The position numbers were made by a program, and so were the translations under genes. Below, piece by piece: positions 10,777 through 21,719 of a stretch of DNA of 64,000 nt. The DNA is from Gigaspora rosea (taxonomy: Eukaryota; Glomeromycota; Glomeromycetes; Diversisporales; Gigasporaceae), in contig QKWP01000249.1 in NCBI GenBank assembly GCA_003550325.1, forward strand, positions 246,637 through 310,636. The letters run 5' to 3'. The notes beneath the pieces are model-generated. The model had not been told where the DNA came from and searched no databases. It saw only the letters and a list, made by a program, of their open reading frames with translations. The first letter of the stretch is position 1; each line of letters begins with the position of its first letter.

Positions 10777-11799
10777 CATATAGTTAATATCAGGAATTTT
10801 CCCCAATTTCTATTATAGAAATTCTACTGATCTTATCCGGATCAGCAATTAAATAACTTTTGAACCAGTAATCTAAATTGAATAAACTTTTTTTATTATG
10901 TGCCTCTCTAAAAGCTTCTTTTTAAAAAAAGCACTTTCAAATAGGACCACTAGAACTCCACTAGATATCAAGATAATTGCAAAAAACTGGGGTTTTTTGC
11001 TTTTAAATTTTGGTGGTTTTTGAAAAATATGAATAAGGCAGTAATAAAGTATAACCACTGTATTAAAATTTCTAGGGTTCTTGTTCAACTAAAGGTTTGA
11101 AGTTTAAAAAAATGCTTTAAATTTCATAGTGCTCTTGACCATTAGAGATAAGTCAAGGCTTTTATGTTTGGATTATTAATTCAGTCTCAGATATTGCCGA
11201 ATATTGAAATAAATTGACATATATAGATAATTTTTTATAATAAATTTGATAAGTTTTTATATCTATATATATATTAAAAAATTTGTACAAATTATTACAT
11301 AAAAATTTTTTTTGCTACAAAAAGAGATACCTAAATACATTATTTTAGTTATATAGTTTCAGGATCCCACATGATCCAATGACATTATATATGATGGTTA
11401 CTACAAGGTGAGCACATTCTTGTTAAATCTATAAGTTAAAATCTTGTGCAAGTTGTTATATAAAAAAAATTTTTTTTATAGAGATACAAAAAAGAAAAAT
11501 AGCTAAATATATTCCTTTTAAGATATAATTTCAGAATCTGCTCTGATTCCACGATGATTTATAAAGTGGTTATTTGATAGGCAGATGAAGAAGTGAGTGC
11601 TTTATATCTTTATATTGTGGAGATCAATATAGGATGGTAATATAAAAAAAAAACTTTTTTTAGTTTAGGCATGAAAAGAAAATTATTGTGGATATTAGTT
11701 TTAGTCGAAAAGCCTTGCACGCATGATTCAATTTGGATAATCTGGTCTAAATATACCGAGACGAATGTAGACATGATTTATGCATAATTGAAACTGAAA
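10777..11799. other. AT-rich intergenic, no gene seen
   Basis: Short minus-strand frame near 10873-11088 has no domain and a biased composition. Phrases such as ttttttttata(t)agataca recur between 11290 and 11660, suggesting old local duplication. Confidence 0.5.
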
Positions 11800-12300
11800 C
11801 GGATATGCTCCCAGAAAATAGCAACCGAGGTTGCGCCGGGCATCACCATAAGCAGTTGATTTGTAATGTATGACATTTGCAGTGGTTTCCCGCCTGCATA
11901 ATGCAAGCCGGCCTTGAATGTGACATGTGACTAACAGAACTTGGCAATCATTATGAAAATGTCAGTGGGCGGGATCGGGTCGCAATTACGTTCTTTCTTC
12001 GCAGCAGAGTTGACTACTCTTGGCGTAGTCGCTGGAGCTGCTCCCTATTTACTTATACTTGCTTTATCTTGTATTGATCCTGCCCTAGTTCTCCTGATTG
12101 CCATATGCGGCAACTGACCTTACATCATACCCACCTGTCTCCAAATCTCAATCTGGAATCTCAATGACGGTTTTCACATGCCTCCCTCCGCCGGCTTGTG
12201 ACCCCACCCTTGCCCAGGTCATATGATGCACCTACGCCCTGCTTCGCCATCTTTTCGATCTGTTGACTTACGTACGTCTGTCAACTCGAATGAAATCTAG
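11800..12300. other. GC-elevated island in AT-rich surroundings
   Basis: Base composition rises sharply here (words such as cgaggttgcgccgggcatca, cctccctccgccggcttgtg) and falls again after 12300. Such islands in this kind of genome may be young transposon sequence, a transcribed unit or foreign DNA. The only recognisable coding candidate is the small frame at 11953-12117. Confidence 0.55.
11953..12117 (+). CDS. Candidate small hydrophobic peptide (54 aa)
   Basis: Two in-frame ATGs (11953 and 11959) open a 54- or 52-codon frame ending TGA at 12115-12117. The translation has a short polar N-terminus (MKMSVGGIGSQLRSFFA) followed by a hydrophobic stretch (VVAGAAPYLLILALSCIDPA, then LVLLIAICGN) that could span a membrane once. 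Codon use is balanced, unlike random AT-rich frames nearby. There is no homologue I recognise. It may equally be a fragment of a longer spliced gene or chance within the GC island. Confidence 0.22.
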   Translation: MKMSVGGIGSQLRSFFAAELTTLGVVAGAAPYLLILALSCIDPALVLLIAICGN

Positions 12301-13183
12301 CTTGTTCATGGCAATTTATTGTCTAGAGCAAAGTGACAGACTCATACTTCTTGAAAATACCTGAAGAGTTAACGTTCGAGTATTTAACAAATGATCTGAT
12401 TTGTGAATAACGCTTGGTTGTAATCTTAAAAATTTTAATAGCGATAGTAACCCATTTTTAGTTGCTCTGCAATTAATCTTTACGAATTTCGCAAGTACAA
12501 GATACATTATCACTAATTCTTTGCAGCACATTAAAATCAAATGCAGTATTTCCTAAATTTTCGACTTCAATAAGTTTTATACTTGTGAATAAATAACTTT
12601 TCATGCCGTATTCTATTATGAGTAAGGAACCCCATTACTATAGTAATATTTATTTTATTTAACACTAGATAATGCTTGTAGACGCTTTATGCTTATCGAT
12701 CTGGCTCCAAATCTTAAATAATGATCAACTTAATACATTCCGTTATGTCTACCGATTTTGATAATATGTGAATGCCTTGTTATATACAACAGAAATCACC
12801 ATCACTTTTATATATATTTCACAATAACCAATTTGTAACTTTAAGTCTAAACTACAATTTGGTCAGATAACATTTGATTTTTCAAAGTTATAGCAATTTA
12901 AGGTTTATAATAGATTGAAATAGGCCGTTAATATATAACAAAAAGTTCATTTACTGTAGATCAATATCAAATAAATGTTAACATTAATCTATATCTCGTT
13001 TCCAAAAACAAAAAATAAAATTAAACTATATTTGTCAAAAAATGATCAATAAATTTATAAATTTTTTTTACACTCTTACCTTAGGCCATGAAAAATTAAT
13101 CAATTGGTTTTCATAACCTGGCCGGGTCAAAATTTGGAAACCTCAAAAAAAATTTTTTTATATGTTTTAATAACCAGGTGGGA
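12301..13183. other. AT-rich intergenic, no gene recognised
   Basis: A minus-strand 74-codon frame (12316-12540) shows no domain. Near 13110-13135 a short tract cctggccgggtcaaaattt resembles the GGCCGG tract at 21223-21240 on the other side of the LINE. Confidence 0.5.
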
Positions 13184-13201
13184 TTTTAAGAAAAATTTTA
13201 T
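13184..13201. repeat. LINE target-site duplication, 3' side
   Basis: ttttaagaaaaattttat, identical to 21163-21180. It abuts the poly-T (poly-A of the minus strand) at 13202 onward. Confidence 0.8.
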
Positions 13202-13218
13202 TTATTTTTTTTTTTTTT

Positions 13219-13399
13219 NNNNNNNNNNNNNNNNNNNNNNNNNNNNNNNNNNNNNNNNNNNNNNNNNNNNNNNNNNNNNNNNNNNNNNNNNNNNNNNNNN
13301 NNNNNNNNNNNNNNNNNNNNNNNNNNNNNNNNNNNNNNNNNNNNNNNNNNNNNNNNNNNNNNNNNNNNNNNNNNNNNNNNNNNNNNNNNNNNNNNNNNN
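13219..13399. other. Assembly gap (181 N)
   Basis: Unresolved bases inside the 3' end of the LINE, directly after its poly-T run; likely caused by the homopolymer. Any frame crossing it is meaningless. Confidence 0.99.
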
Positions 13400-15655
13400 T
13401 GTATTTGTCTAAACGTGATTGGAAGGGTGTGCTAAGTCTATTAGAATTATTATATTGGTAACTTCTATTAGAGTTAGATAAAGGGGTGGGCAGTGTTGTA
13501 CATTTTTACTGTCCCAGCCTTTTTTTGCCATGTCCCAACGTCCCAACGTTCCAGTGTCCCAAGTGTCCCAACTATGTCCCAAGTCTTAATAATTAATAAT
13601 TTAATTTAAAAAAATACATGATTATATATTTTTCTAGATGCTGAACTCATTTTTAAAAGAATTAAATTAGATTATCTTAATAAAATTTTAAGTAATTTTA
13701 ATTTAAAAAATTGTCCCAAAATGTCCCAAAATGTCCCAACTTATGTCCCAACTGTCCCATGTACAACACTGGGGGTGAGTGCTGGAATAACTGGATCGTG
13801 ACGAATTTGTCTAGAGGGAAGCCAAATTTCGTGATAGATCATTTTAATTATTAAATGGTGTAAAGCTGGTGCATATTTGAGTTTGTCAGAAGGTCTTGCG
13901 AAGGGCGCTAATGTGACTGCAGTGATAAAGCCTAGTGGTAGTTGATTGTTGATATGAAGATAAATAAAGGACGATGTGAAGTCCACCGGTTGAACTAGAT
14001 CCAATTTCAATTTTGTTGCCAAGGCTTGAATAGTATCCTTGAGGAGGGAGATAAGAGAGGAATTGTTGGAAATACAGGAGATAAGATGTGCGATAGTTTC
14101 TTCTGAAGAAAGGCAACGGGGACAGCGGTAGTCTTGATATTTAGAGGGGCTACGTTCGTGAAGAGTCTTGAAGGTGGGAAGTTCATTGGTTAGTAATTTT
14201 ACTTTGAAGTTCTTTAATTGTGAGAGTGTTGGGTTAGTAGATAGAGAGAGAGGTCGTTCTTCGAAGGAAAGGTAATCTAAAGTGAGGCGAATTTATATGT
14301 CTGGGTATCGGTTAATCCAGTAACTTATTCGATTTTGATTGGTCCAAAGAGCATGATTATTTATTTCTATGATATCTTTTAAAATTGTTTTAAGAGTATG
14401 TGGACATGGTGTATTGAGAAGGTTTGGCGTATATTTGTCGAATAGTAATTGGTGTGGTATGATGTCCAGTGTCATGAAGTTATCAGGTTTGCGAGGGTGG
14501 GTTAGGTCTTTATCGAAACGGAATTTTAATTTTAGGTTCATAATGATCGCTTTTAATATAAACAAGATCGGGGCGTGTTGCTTCTTTTCCAGATTTAATA
14601 GTCGGTGCGATGGGTTGTCATATGTCTGTTGTAGTAAAGTTAGAAATTTGTGGTTGTTAGATGTAACAGAGATCGTAGATCCAGGGAAAAAGCTTGTAGA
14701 TATGAAGGCAAACAGAGTAAGGGCTGAGTTTGCAGTGCTGGGCCAATTTTTGTTGGTACAGCCCCAAGTGGCCGAGGTATTTTGAAGTGAGCAAGTTGCA
14801 TACGGTGTAGCTTGATTATTGCGAGGTATGGTGGTCGAGATAAAAATGTTCACTGAACGGTATTTTTTCTGAGTTTTAGCTAATTCCTCCCAGATTTCCA
14901 TTGGAAATGTTGTGAAGGCCTTAAGTGGTTGGGCTCTGTTAGTTGTCATAGCGGTCAGAGGAGTGCTAATGGGTATTCTATTCGGGTAACAGGTAGAAAG
15001 AGCAGATTCAATATATTGAGATTGGAATGGATGTTCTTATCGGAGGATACTTGTATGATGTAGGTATAATTTGTATCGTATTTAAAGTAGCAATTCTTTG
15101 TATTTAGGGATATATCTTTTAGTTTACAACCAGGGCAAGGGGATGCCTGGTTGTTGAGATTTAAGTAATGACGGATATATATAGTCGATTTTGAAGAGCG
15201 GCTGGTTCTACCAATGTGCAGGTTAGAAGTAATTATCCAAGATTTCTTTTTGTGTGTTCATTTGGTTAATATAAAGGGATTGGGGTGGACAAGTTGTGTC
15301 GAAGGGTTGGCATTAGCGGAGATGAGATCCTGTATTTCAGTAAACCAACGGGGGTTTGTCCTGGGGGTATTTTTAGAATGTTGTGATGGAAATTTTTCCA
15401 GTTGAGTAGTTCATTATTGTTGTAATTTAGAAATTGTTCTATGTATCTAATGTTGTGAATATTAAGTTTTTCTTTTAGAGATTGCGCATTGGGATAGAAT
15501 CTAAGTATCTCATTGATAGAGGTGCTAGTAGTTGGTAGAGGTTTGGGCCAGTCAGTTTCTGGATTGCGAGTAAGTTGGATATTGAGCGTATGCAATGCAA
15601 AGATTGCTTGTGCTATATATGTTCTAGCTTGGCCACTTGGAAATAGTGGTAGCAC
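13400..15655 (-). pseudogene. LINE ORF2 C-terminal part: RNase H-like region and Cys/His motif
   Basis: After the reverse transcriptase the minus strand continues in several frames separated by indels. 15655-15266 holds a thumb/linker-like region. 14949-14293 includes a stretch (LFAFISTSFFPGSTISVTSN) whose strand-helix pattern resembles RNase H domains of related LINEs, though the usual acidic residues are not evident. About 14130-14090 codes YRCPRCLSSEETIAHLISC, a C-x2-C...H-x4-C motif of the kind found at LINE C-termini. Coding continues past the nested MITE into the gap. The frame is interrupted near 15250-14950 by several stops. The RNase H assignment is tentative; the zinc motif is clear. 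Confidence 0.65.
13491..13771. mobile_element. hAT-like MITE inserted in LINE ORF2
   Basis: Exact 12-bp termini cagtgttgtaca (13491-13502) and tgtacaacactg (13760-13771). Flanking 8-mers are ggggtggg (13483-13490) and ggggtgag (13772-13779), a 7/8 match to the 8-bp duplication expected of hAT elements. Subterminal tgtccca/gtcccaa words are repeated many times at both ends. Removing the element joins the LINE reading frame on both sides (DPVIPALTP before, LSNSNRSYQYNN after), which supports the boundaries. Confidence 0.85.
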
Positions 15656-17048
15656 ATATAGAATTGAATGTTGAGACTTGGTGGATTCTTGTAGTTCCTG
15701 TAAGGAAGTTTGAGAAAGGATGTTTCAAAACTGGGGTGATTGATATTTTTTAGTAGGGAAGTGGCCAGGGAGGTCAGTTGGATTTGTATAAGGTTTTTTA
15801 ATTCATATATACTCCGATGAAAGAGAAACGAGTTGGGTACGCCATGGGCGAGTTTTGCTTTAGATTTGACCAGGTTTGAATAAAGTCGGGTTAAAGTATC
15901 GAGTTGATTAGGTGAAAGGTAGGAGCTGTATAGTCTGTATGCTAGTCTGGGGATTAGAACATTATTGATTAGATAAATTGCTTGTTTTTCGGTTATGACC
16001 GCTTTTTGCATTCTTCCGATGCACTGTTTGAATTCGGATATGATGGTTTTCTGTGTGGAAGAAGGGTTGGGGTTGAGAGAGAACCATGCCCCTAAATATT
16101 TAAATGGTTTAGTGTTGTTAGTTGCCGTGATAGTTTGGTTGTTGAAGTTGATTGATTTGTTGTCTGTTTTTGCGTTTGTGACTAAGATTGATTTTGTAGG
16201 GTTAACTGTGATGTTTGTAAGTTTATAAAAGGAGTTGGCTATATTTAGTATTTTTTCTAGGGTAGCTTTATTCGGAGCTATCCAGAGAGAGTCATCCATG
16301 TATACCATTATCGAGGTATGGGTGGTTTTGGATTGGGTAGGCATACTAAGTGTTTGGGAGAAACCTGGATATTCAATGGAGATACGACGTATGAGGGGGT
16401 CGTAGTAGATGACCCAAGAATCGGGGATATAGTTTCTTCTTGGTCGATTCCATCTTCTACAGGGTAGGAATCGGTGTATCCAAGGTTGGTTATAACTTGA
16501 TTAGAGCGGTTGGAGAGGATATGTATAAGAAGGTTAATGATTGTTGATGGTAGTTTGATTCTCGTCAGGGCTTTCTTCAGCATTGGGATGTGTATAGAGT
16601 CAAAAGCCTTTGACATATCCTGTAGTAAGAGCCAGAGTTCTTGTTTCTGAGTAGTGGCTATTTCTATAATTGAGGAAAGTTGTGAAATTGGCTATAGGGT
16701 CGATTGGAAGGGCAGTGCTGCATAATTTAGTGGTGAGAGAACTCGGTGTTTCAAAAGTATGTCAGAAAGTCTGTTGGTAAGAAGTTTAGTGAAAATTTTT
16801 CTAGAGTGATCGATTAGAGTTATCGGGTGAGTATTGCATAATTCAAAATTATAGCGAGTTTTTTTCGGGATTGGCCAAATATTTGATTTCAACCAGGAAC
16901 CAGGTGTTCTTTCTAGCCGTAGGCAGGCATTGAACATATCTAGTAGCTTGTCGAGTGCTGATTTGGGTATGTGTTGAAGCATTTCGTTAGAGATGTTGTT
17001 TGGGCCTGTCGCTTTATGCTTGGGAGCAGCTGAGATGGTAGATATCAA
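15613..17048 (-). pseudogene. LINE ORF2 reverse transcriptase domain (frameshifted)
   Basis: Reverse transcriptase signatures in order: KATGPNNISNEML (17000), WLKSNIWPIPK (16880), the RKIFTKLLTNRLSD helix, then DMSKAFDSI carrying the first catalytic aspartate (16610), GIDQEE, IYYDP, and VYMDDSLW with the YxDD box near 16290. Lesions: a one-base frameshift joins it to the endonuclease frame near 17085, a TAG stop lies at 16692-16694, and a further one-base shift occurs near 16420, between the GIDQEE and IYYDP parts. The domain would reverse-transcribe LINE RNA at the nicked target; this copy cannot be translated through. Confidence 0.88.
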
Positions 17049-18694
17049 TTCGTCCAGAGTAAAGGAAAGAGGAAGGTTAGAGTAAATTGAGGGTGTATAG
17101 ATTCTAAAGGGTCATAATGGGATTTCCATTCATCCCAGTGTTCTTCGTTTGTAGGATTACGTTTTGTCCAATTTTTAAAATGAGTTGATGTGGCTGTTTT
17201 AATTTCGGTTGGGTCAGTAATTATAGTTTCGGTTGTAATAATTTTGTCAAAACTGATATGGTCTTTTTTTAGGATACTGTTTATCATCCTTCCCGTATTG
17301 TCCTTGAAGTCATTGTAGCGACGATTGGTATAAAATTTAATTTTCTCCATTTGTTGTAGATAGGTTTCTGCGTTTCTGGCCTTCCAAATAGTAGATCTTA
17401 TTTCTTTGATGGACATTATTGTTGTGGCATAATGAGTATAGTGAGTATTAGATTGCAATGCAGAAAGAGCAAGCGGGGTTAGTGCAAGTAAAGGAAGTTG
17501 TGCTAATGAGAGTGCTTTATTTAGGTGTTTGTTGATTGTTTGTAGTAAGAATAATGGGGCCATGGGAGGCATAGCTTTGCTTAGGAGGTGGAAGCATTTA
17601 TTGATGTTTTTTAATGCAGAGTGTAACTGTGTCGCTTTAAGAGATAGGGCATGGAAGGGCTTCGAGATAGTGGTGGTTTTTGGGATGTGTTTATGTGCGG
17701 ACTGTGATATTGCATTTGACCAGAGATTCCAAGTTTTATCTAGTTGTTCCGGTGAAGTTATATCTGATGGAAAGTTAGCCTTGGAAATTAAAGTAGTGAT
17801 CATATTACTGAACTCATCCCAGTTTTCATTTGTTGTTCTTTCATAACAAAATATCTTCCGTTTCCTTTTCTTATTTCGGGGAGTGGCGGGGTTGAAGTTG
17901 GTGTACCATACAGAGGATAATATGCAGTGGTCACTGTCCGAAATACCAGCGGAATTAGTTAGCTGAGGAGGGTCGAAGTTTAAAAGAATTTGTGGAGAAA
18001 CCCAGATGTCATCGATTTGGGAGCTAAGCCCTCTTCCGTGCCAAGTGGGGTCAGTGATTTTGTGGAAGTCCATCAAGCTGGTTATGTTGTTGGAAAGCAA
18101 GTCAGAGAAGATCGGTAGGCGGCATTTTTTATGTGAGCCAAAATTGGCATTGAAATCTCCCAGTAACAATATATGCCATTGTTTCTTTTTAGCTTCTAGA
18201 ATCCAGAGTGATAATTGTTTTTGGGTGCGAGCTAAGAGGTCAGTATTGTTAGATGGTAAGTAGGTAGAGATGATGCGGGTTTTATTTCCAGGAAAGAAGA
18301 AATCAACGTAGATAGCAGTGCCGGGATAAATATTAATGTCGTGTATGTAGGGCTGTAGGGAGTTGTGGACGAGGAGGGCAGTGCCCATACTGGTTTCTCT
18401 GTTTTGTGGAGAAGTAGGTTGGAAATTAGAAACGAAAATTTTGTAGTGGGGGTTCATGTAGGCCCTAGGATTATCTTTTAACTTGGTTTCTGTAAGGCTA
18501 ATTATGTGTAATTTCTCTTGTAGGCAGTAATCTAGCCAAAGGTGAAGTTTGGTTAGATTATTGAGTCCTCTAATGTTGTGAGTGGCTAAGTTTATTTGTT
18601 CTTTAGGATTTATAAGTTCAGATTGATCGTTGTTGGTAGAATCATTGTGTAGATCAGAAGTGTCCGGGAGAAGTAGGATTTGTGAATTACTCAT
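17045..18694 (-). pseudogene. LINE ORF2 N-terminal endonuclease (EEP/APE-like), frame open
   Basis: 549-codon open frame starting ATG at 18694. It contains the full endonuclease/exonuclease/phosphatase signature set: THNIRG (metal-binding Asn), SLTETKL (Glu), STYLPS, GDFNANFG (Asp/Asn), the TWHG region, SQIDDIW and SDSDHC (catalytic Asp-His). This domain nicks target DNA to prime reverse transcription. The start codon overlaps the ORF1 stop: ATGAGTAA holds ORF2 ATG and ORF1 TAA in different frames. The frame is lost by an indel just before the reverse transcriptase, so ORF2 as a whole is broken although this domain reads intact. Confidence 0.88.
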
Positions 18695-20900
18695 AAATGA
18701 TATTGGTTTGATCTTGTTCCGGTACCATGGGGATTGCCCTATCGTTAAGCTTTGGTGTTTCCATCATGATCGTATCGGTACTGTTATTAACGAAGATGTC
18801 CCAGCCAGGGGGTGGGAAAGATGAGATAGTGAAACCAAATTCGGGGATTGTTTCTACCAAAAAGGTTCTGTGTAGAAAGTCTGCAGCTTCAGGGAATTCT
18901 TCTTGTTTGTCAATGGGGAATTTCCATTTGGTTGGAAGGTTATGTTGTTGAATTTGTTGATTTAGTTGTTCAATAGTAGCAGGAAAACCATTGTCATTTA
19001 TGTCTGTCTGTTTGTCAGGTATTTGAATCCAGTCCTTTGGAATAGCTCGGAAGAAGTAGTGTTTCCGTAGTGCTCGAGCAGCTATGACTAGCTCCTTTGG
19101 AGTAACGATTGGGAGAGTTAGGCTGATCTTTGTTACCAATGCCGGGTCCGTTGGGAGTTCCGGTTTGTTGGTATAATTGAAGCTTATGTATGCTTCGGGG
19201 AGTGGCTCTGGTAGAGCGTAGTATCTAGGGATTACTTGTAGGAAATGCGTATATGTATTCTGGTCTGTAATAGGGAAAGTAAATTGGGTGTTTAATACGA
19301 GGTTATTTGGATCAATTGGTAGACGTTTTTTGCTAATGAGGTAGTCATTGGGAAGCCTTTCGAAAGCATAGACCGTTCTCAGCTTGTTGACTTGTTCCTT
19401 AAAATGGTCTGCGTCTCTAGGAAAAAAGGGGAATTGCCCTTTGAAGCAAGGAGTGAGTTCTTGTGGGGTCAAAGGGAGAGGAATTTTTTTGGGTGGTAGG
19501 TCGAAGTACGAGTCTGGAAGCTTAGAGAAGATATAATATTGCTGCAATTGTTGTTTGTATCCGTATACTTTTTTTAGGTCAGCTCTGTCTTTAATCGGGA
19601 AAAATTTTTGAGTTTCTTTATTTAACCATTCTGGGAATTCCGGAAGTGGTTCACGCTGGTCGGCAATGTAAGCATCGGGTAGTCGCTCGAGCCTGTAGTG
19701 TTGTCTTAGTGTAATTGCTACCGCTCGTACATGTTTCCTGTTAGTGAGGGGGAGGTAGAATGGTAGAATTTTTTGTATTTGTACAGGGATGTTTTCAGGC
19801 AGGTCCGGTAAGTCAGTTAGAAGTTTGGTACGGGCTTCGTTTGCTGCAGTACGTATAGTGTCAAAATCCAAGGTGATTTTTATTTTTGCAAATCCGGCTA
19901 TATAGAGAGTATAGCGGGTGATTTCATATGTGTCAATAGTAGTGAAGTTTAGATTGGTCCAGAAGTCCAGGGCCAATTTTTTTCTTAGCATATCTGTTAT
20001 TTGATCTTTGTTTTCTTTGTTGATCAAGTGTGCGTTATGTATTTGTTTGTATTTTGCAATTGCGTCGTTTAATAGTTCTTGAAATTGTAACTGGTGATGA
20101 GGACGTGTATCGTGTCTTCTTGTAAACGTGCGGAAAAATGCTCGGTCTTTATGTTTAAGCTTCAGCTTTATTGCCTGGGGAATATATTCTAGGGTTGGTT
20201 TGGTTTGCATTTTGTGGTAGATCAAATCCCTCAGCTCGATTGGGTTGTCGAAAGCAGTAATGATTTTTTCACGTGTCCAGTAGGTAGCGTCAAATAGAGT
20301 TTCTTTAAGTTCAGCTAGTTCTGATCTGAATTGGTTGGTCCACTTGTCGATTAATGTGGTTAGTTCTGGATTTTGTTTATGACGTGGGGCATTATCTCTG
20401 GTCAATGCTTGGCTATAAGTTTTGGGGTTAGGTACATCATCTAGAATCGTGCTGGTTGATAGTGCATCCTGTTAGTCAATTTCCATAATATTCTCACTTC
20501 GGGTAATGGTGTGGGTTGGATTCTCATCATTCTCATTTTGGTTATCAGTAAAGATCGGGTTATCATCAATTTTGGAGAGCCCGCAGGGGATCGGGACCAC
20601 GTGGGAATTTTTATCAGTTAGGACCTGGGGATTTTCTAAAAGGGGCAAGGGTGCCGGGGTCTGGTCCGGGTTCTCACCCGATTCGGTTTGTTTTGTTGCT
20701 AGGCACAATGATGATGTCATTTCTAGATTTTGAGGCTGTAAGCTGGAATCGCCACTTTTTGCTGCATTTTCTATAGTAGGAATAGTTGAAGTGAAAGTTA
20801 CATTTACATCATGGAGGGGTTGTGTATTACGGGTTTTCTTTGTCGGACGTTGAGTATCATGGTATTGAGAGTCTGGGAGATCTGTTTCCATGTGGTCCAT
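18687..20900 (-). pseudogene. LINE ORF1 with six internal FPI...LPDxYI repeats
   Basis: Minus strand, likely start at 20900 (MDHMETDLPDSQYHDTQRPT). About 140 low-complexity residues rich in S, T, P, N and D come first. A TAA at 20472-20474 interrupts, after which the same frame is open for 572 codons to the stop at 18687. No CCHC knuckles, RRM or esterase motif is seen. Instead, residues about 219-525 of the 572-codon segment contain six degenerate copies of one pattern: a hydrophobic-P-I/L segment, 10-16 residues, an (L)xxYY helix, then LP(D/E/N)xYI. Examples are FPIKDRADL...LPDSY and FPITDQNTY...LPEAY. Expected role: RNA binding and particle formation. Its frame overlaps ORF2 by 8 nt. Confidence 0.8.
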
Positions 20901-21162
20901 GTTGTGGAACTTTCCTATTTGTGTGCAAGAATGAAGTGTTACCGACAAAGTCAGCAACAATTTTTCGAAGGAAGTTGGTGTGCCGAAGGCTGTTGTTCGG
21001 TTTCTTTTCCTAGCAATTGTGGAGTGGGATGATGGTAGGTTACAAACGATGCTACGAGTTAATTAATTACTTAAAATATATGTGCCGTGCGAGGGTGTGT
21101 CAAACTTTCCGCTGTTTGTTTGTTTGTTTTTACGATTTGCAGTGATGTACAGGGGAGAGTTT
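20901..21162 (-). other. LINE 5' leader
   Basis: Non-coding sequence between the ORF1 start and the upstream target-site duplication. On the minus strand it begins near CTCTCCCCTGTACATCACTG and includes a CAAACAAACAAACAGC repeat. It would carry any internal promoter; no specific site is identified. Confidence 0.55.
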
Positions 21163-21180
21163 TTTTAAGAAAAATTTTAT
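21163..21180. repeat. LINE target-site duplication, 5' side
   Basis: ttttaagaaaaattttat, identical to 13184-13201. It defines the 5' end of the LINE at about 21162. Confidence 0.8.
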
Positions 21181-21452
21181 ATAAAATTTCATAAAATTTT
21201 ATATATGAAATTTAAAAAAAAAGCCGGCCGGCCGGCCGGGTCAGTTAAAAAGATACATGTTATGAAAACCAAGTAGTTAAATTTGTATGGCCTTATTGAT
21301 AGGTCATTAAATGATGTCACTTCAGACGAATTCAATAATTCAGTAAAAAAACTTGTTGAACAATAAACATTTCTACATAATATGATTTCAAACTTATTTA
21401 TTGTCGCAATACACAATAAAGTATTTTTAAATTTTTCACAAATTTTCAGTAC
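21181..21452. other. Intergenic with a (GGCC)n tract
   Basis: gccggccggccggccggg at 21223-21240 is a pure GC tract in AT-rich DNA. The rest has no accepted gene. A plus-strand stretch from about 21275 reads LNLYGLIDRSLNDV but stops after some 30 codons. Confidence 0.5.
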
Positions 21453-21589
21453 CCCAAACTCTGTGCTAAAAGTAAAATAGGTTATTATAGCCTCTAGTAA
21501 TGAGTTTTTTTAACTCTTTAAAGCTAAATGACGCTGTGGAATTCGTAAAAAATTCCACACCAGTTAAGTTAAAGACTAAGTTGCCCTTG

Positions 21590-21710
21590 TGATTTTCGTA
21601 TTTTCACGAAATAACGCGCAGGTGTGTCCCAAATTAAGCTTAATTCGGGTCATTAATCTAAATAACGCTCATGGGCGTTATTACGCGAAATACAGTAATA
21701 ATCCACATAA
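21590..21710. mobile_element. Palindromic MITE, copy within duplication B
   Basis: Same family as 4012-4131: cgtattttcacgaaataacg on the left, gcgttattacgcgaaatac on the right, with an aaattaagcttaattcggg core. Carried along by the duplication. Confidence 0.7.
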
Positions 21711-21719
21711 GGGTATGAA

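Larger units (their letters stand above)
13202..21162 (-). mobile_element. Bicistronic non-LTR retrotransposon (LINE), near full length
   Basis: Minus-strand element, about 8 kb including a 181-base gap and a 281-bp nested MITE. Order 5' to 3': untranslated leader (21162 to about 20900), ORF1 (20900-18687), ORF2 (18694 to at least 13400) with endonuclease, reverse transcriptase, RNase H-like region and a C-terminal Cys/His motif, then poly-A (seen as ttattttttttt at 13202-13218 running into the gap). Both sides carry the exact 18-bp direct repeat ttttaagaaaaattttat, the expected mark of target-primed reverse transcription. Several stops and frameshifts make this copy non-autonomous. The long intact target duplication argues that the insertion itself is not ancient, so some lesions may be assembly errors or were copied from an already defective source. 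Confidence 0.9.

Noticed and set aside
12316..12540. 74-codon minus-strand frame as a transposase fragment
   Set aside because: No catalytic motif or inverted repeats found around it.
13104..13412. 102-codon frame crossing the N gap
   Set aside because: Most of its residues are unknown; it covers the poly-T end of the LINE.
14369..14785. 138-codon plus-strand frame inside the LINE
   Set aside because: Antisense to the LINE ORF2 C-terminal region, which has recognisable motifs on the minus strand.
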